A DNA stretch of 64,000 nt, taken from positions 4,872,378-4,936,377 of the forward strand of contig NZ_HG964497.1 of NCBI RefSeq assembly GCF_000613125.1, in the 5' to 3' direction. This stretch comes from Bacillus sp. EB01. GTDB lineage: Bacteria > Bacillota > Bacilli > Bacillales > Cytobacillaceae. Below the pieces are notes generated by a model. The model saw nothing but the letters and a program-made list of their open reading frames with translations. It was not told where the DNA came from and made no database searches. Of this stretch, positions 63,920-64,000 are shown in pieces (within the stretch, counting starts at the first letter, position 1; the number at the start of each line of letters is the position of its first letter). The translations under genes and the position numbers were made by a program.

Positions 63920-64000
63920 ATGAAAATTGGAGTACCAGCAGAAATAAAAAACAATGAAAACAGAGTTGCGATGACACCGGCGGGAGTTGTCAACCTGCTA
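63920..64000 (+). CDS. ald: Alanine dehydrogenase, N-terminus only (cut by window end)
   Basis: 27 codons at the window edge: [20 protein letters not shown]..., the nearly invariant start of alanine dehydrogenase, which oxidises alanine to pyruvate and ammonia and matters for sporulation and spore germination. AGGAGG lies 7 bases before ATG 63920. A nearby possible start at 63915 is out of frame. The gene continues past base 64000. Confidence 0.9.
   Translation, partial: MKIGVPAEIKNNENRVAMTPAGVVNLL

Overview
The window is a stretch of ordinary chromosome from an endospore-forming Bacillaceae bacterium (low to mid GC, AGGAGG-type ribosome sites, sspA and ytfJ/gerW spore genes, T-box and CcpA/cre control). 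Gene content and order follow the Bacillus subtilis pepV (ytjP) to ackA 'yt' region, read end to end: pepV, dat, thpR, ytlR, amyX, ytmP, ytzH, trmB, ytnP, ytzB, ytoP, ytpP, ytpQ, sftA, murC, ytxGHJ, aroA, ccpA, acuCBA, acsA, tyrS, rpsD, ytsP, refZ, ezrA, nifZ, thiI, sspA, mbcS, ytcJ, nadK2, sppA, yteJ, ytfIJ, tpx, ytxK, ackA. From memory of strain 168, the motPS, ytpR, ytrP, hisJ and braB genes of that region are absent here. A class A penicillin-binding protein, an M29 aminopeptidase, a methionine gamma-lyase, a NERD-domain protein and a lone tnpB element are extra. I cannot name the species.

Layout. 1-14.7 kb: peptidases, D-amino acid aminotransferase, RNA ligase-like phosphodiesterase, lipid kinase, pullulanase, a tRNA methyltransferase, a lactonase-like enzyme, a lipoprotein and a thioredoxin-like protein. 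15-25.4 kb: division/chromosome translocase sftA with an expanded tandem-repeat linker, murC, the sigma-B-type ytxGHJ group, aroA, a candidate structured RNA, and ccpA. 25.8-30.2 kb: divergent acuABC and acsA sharing a cre site, together controlling acetyl-CoA synthetase by acetylation and deacetylation. 30.3-36.4 kb: PBP, T-box-controlled tyrS, a small membrane protein, and rpsD with a long leader. 36.6-41.1 kb: NERD protein, an IS605-type tnpB with a likely omega-RNA, cre-controlled methionine gamma-lyase and a convergent free-methionine sulfoxide reductase. 41.2-46.7 kb: refZ, ezrA, nifZ-thiI (tRNA 4-thiouridine). 46.7-60.2 kb: sspA, mbcS, ytcJ, rarD, NAD kinase, sppA-yteJ, ytfI-ytfJ, VOC protein, tpx, ytxK, ackA. 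60.3-64 kb: ecsC-moaB, small proteins, a universal stress protein, a Gly/Tyr-rich protein and the start of ald.

The most unusual signal is not a gene. At least nine copies of a 130-315 bp modular intergenic element (ends GTCTAGCT and GGCGCTTGCGCTTTTGTT) occur, and in all nine the GTCTAGCT end lies just downstream of a terminator-like hairpin of a gene read in the same direction. Several copies therefore fill the gap between a convergent gene's stop codon and its terminator. A second, smaller palindromic repeat occurs as two arrays with 50-60 bp spacing. I see no phage, CRISPR array, defence island, rRNA or tRNA gene. Most of the window is conserved core chromosome.
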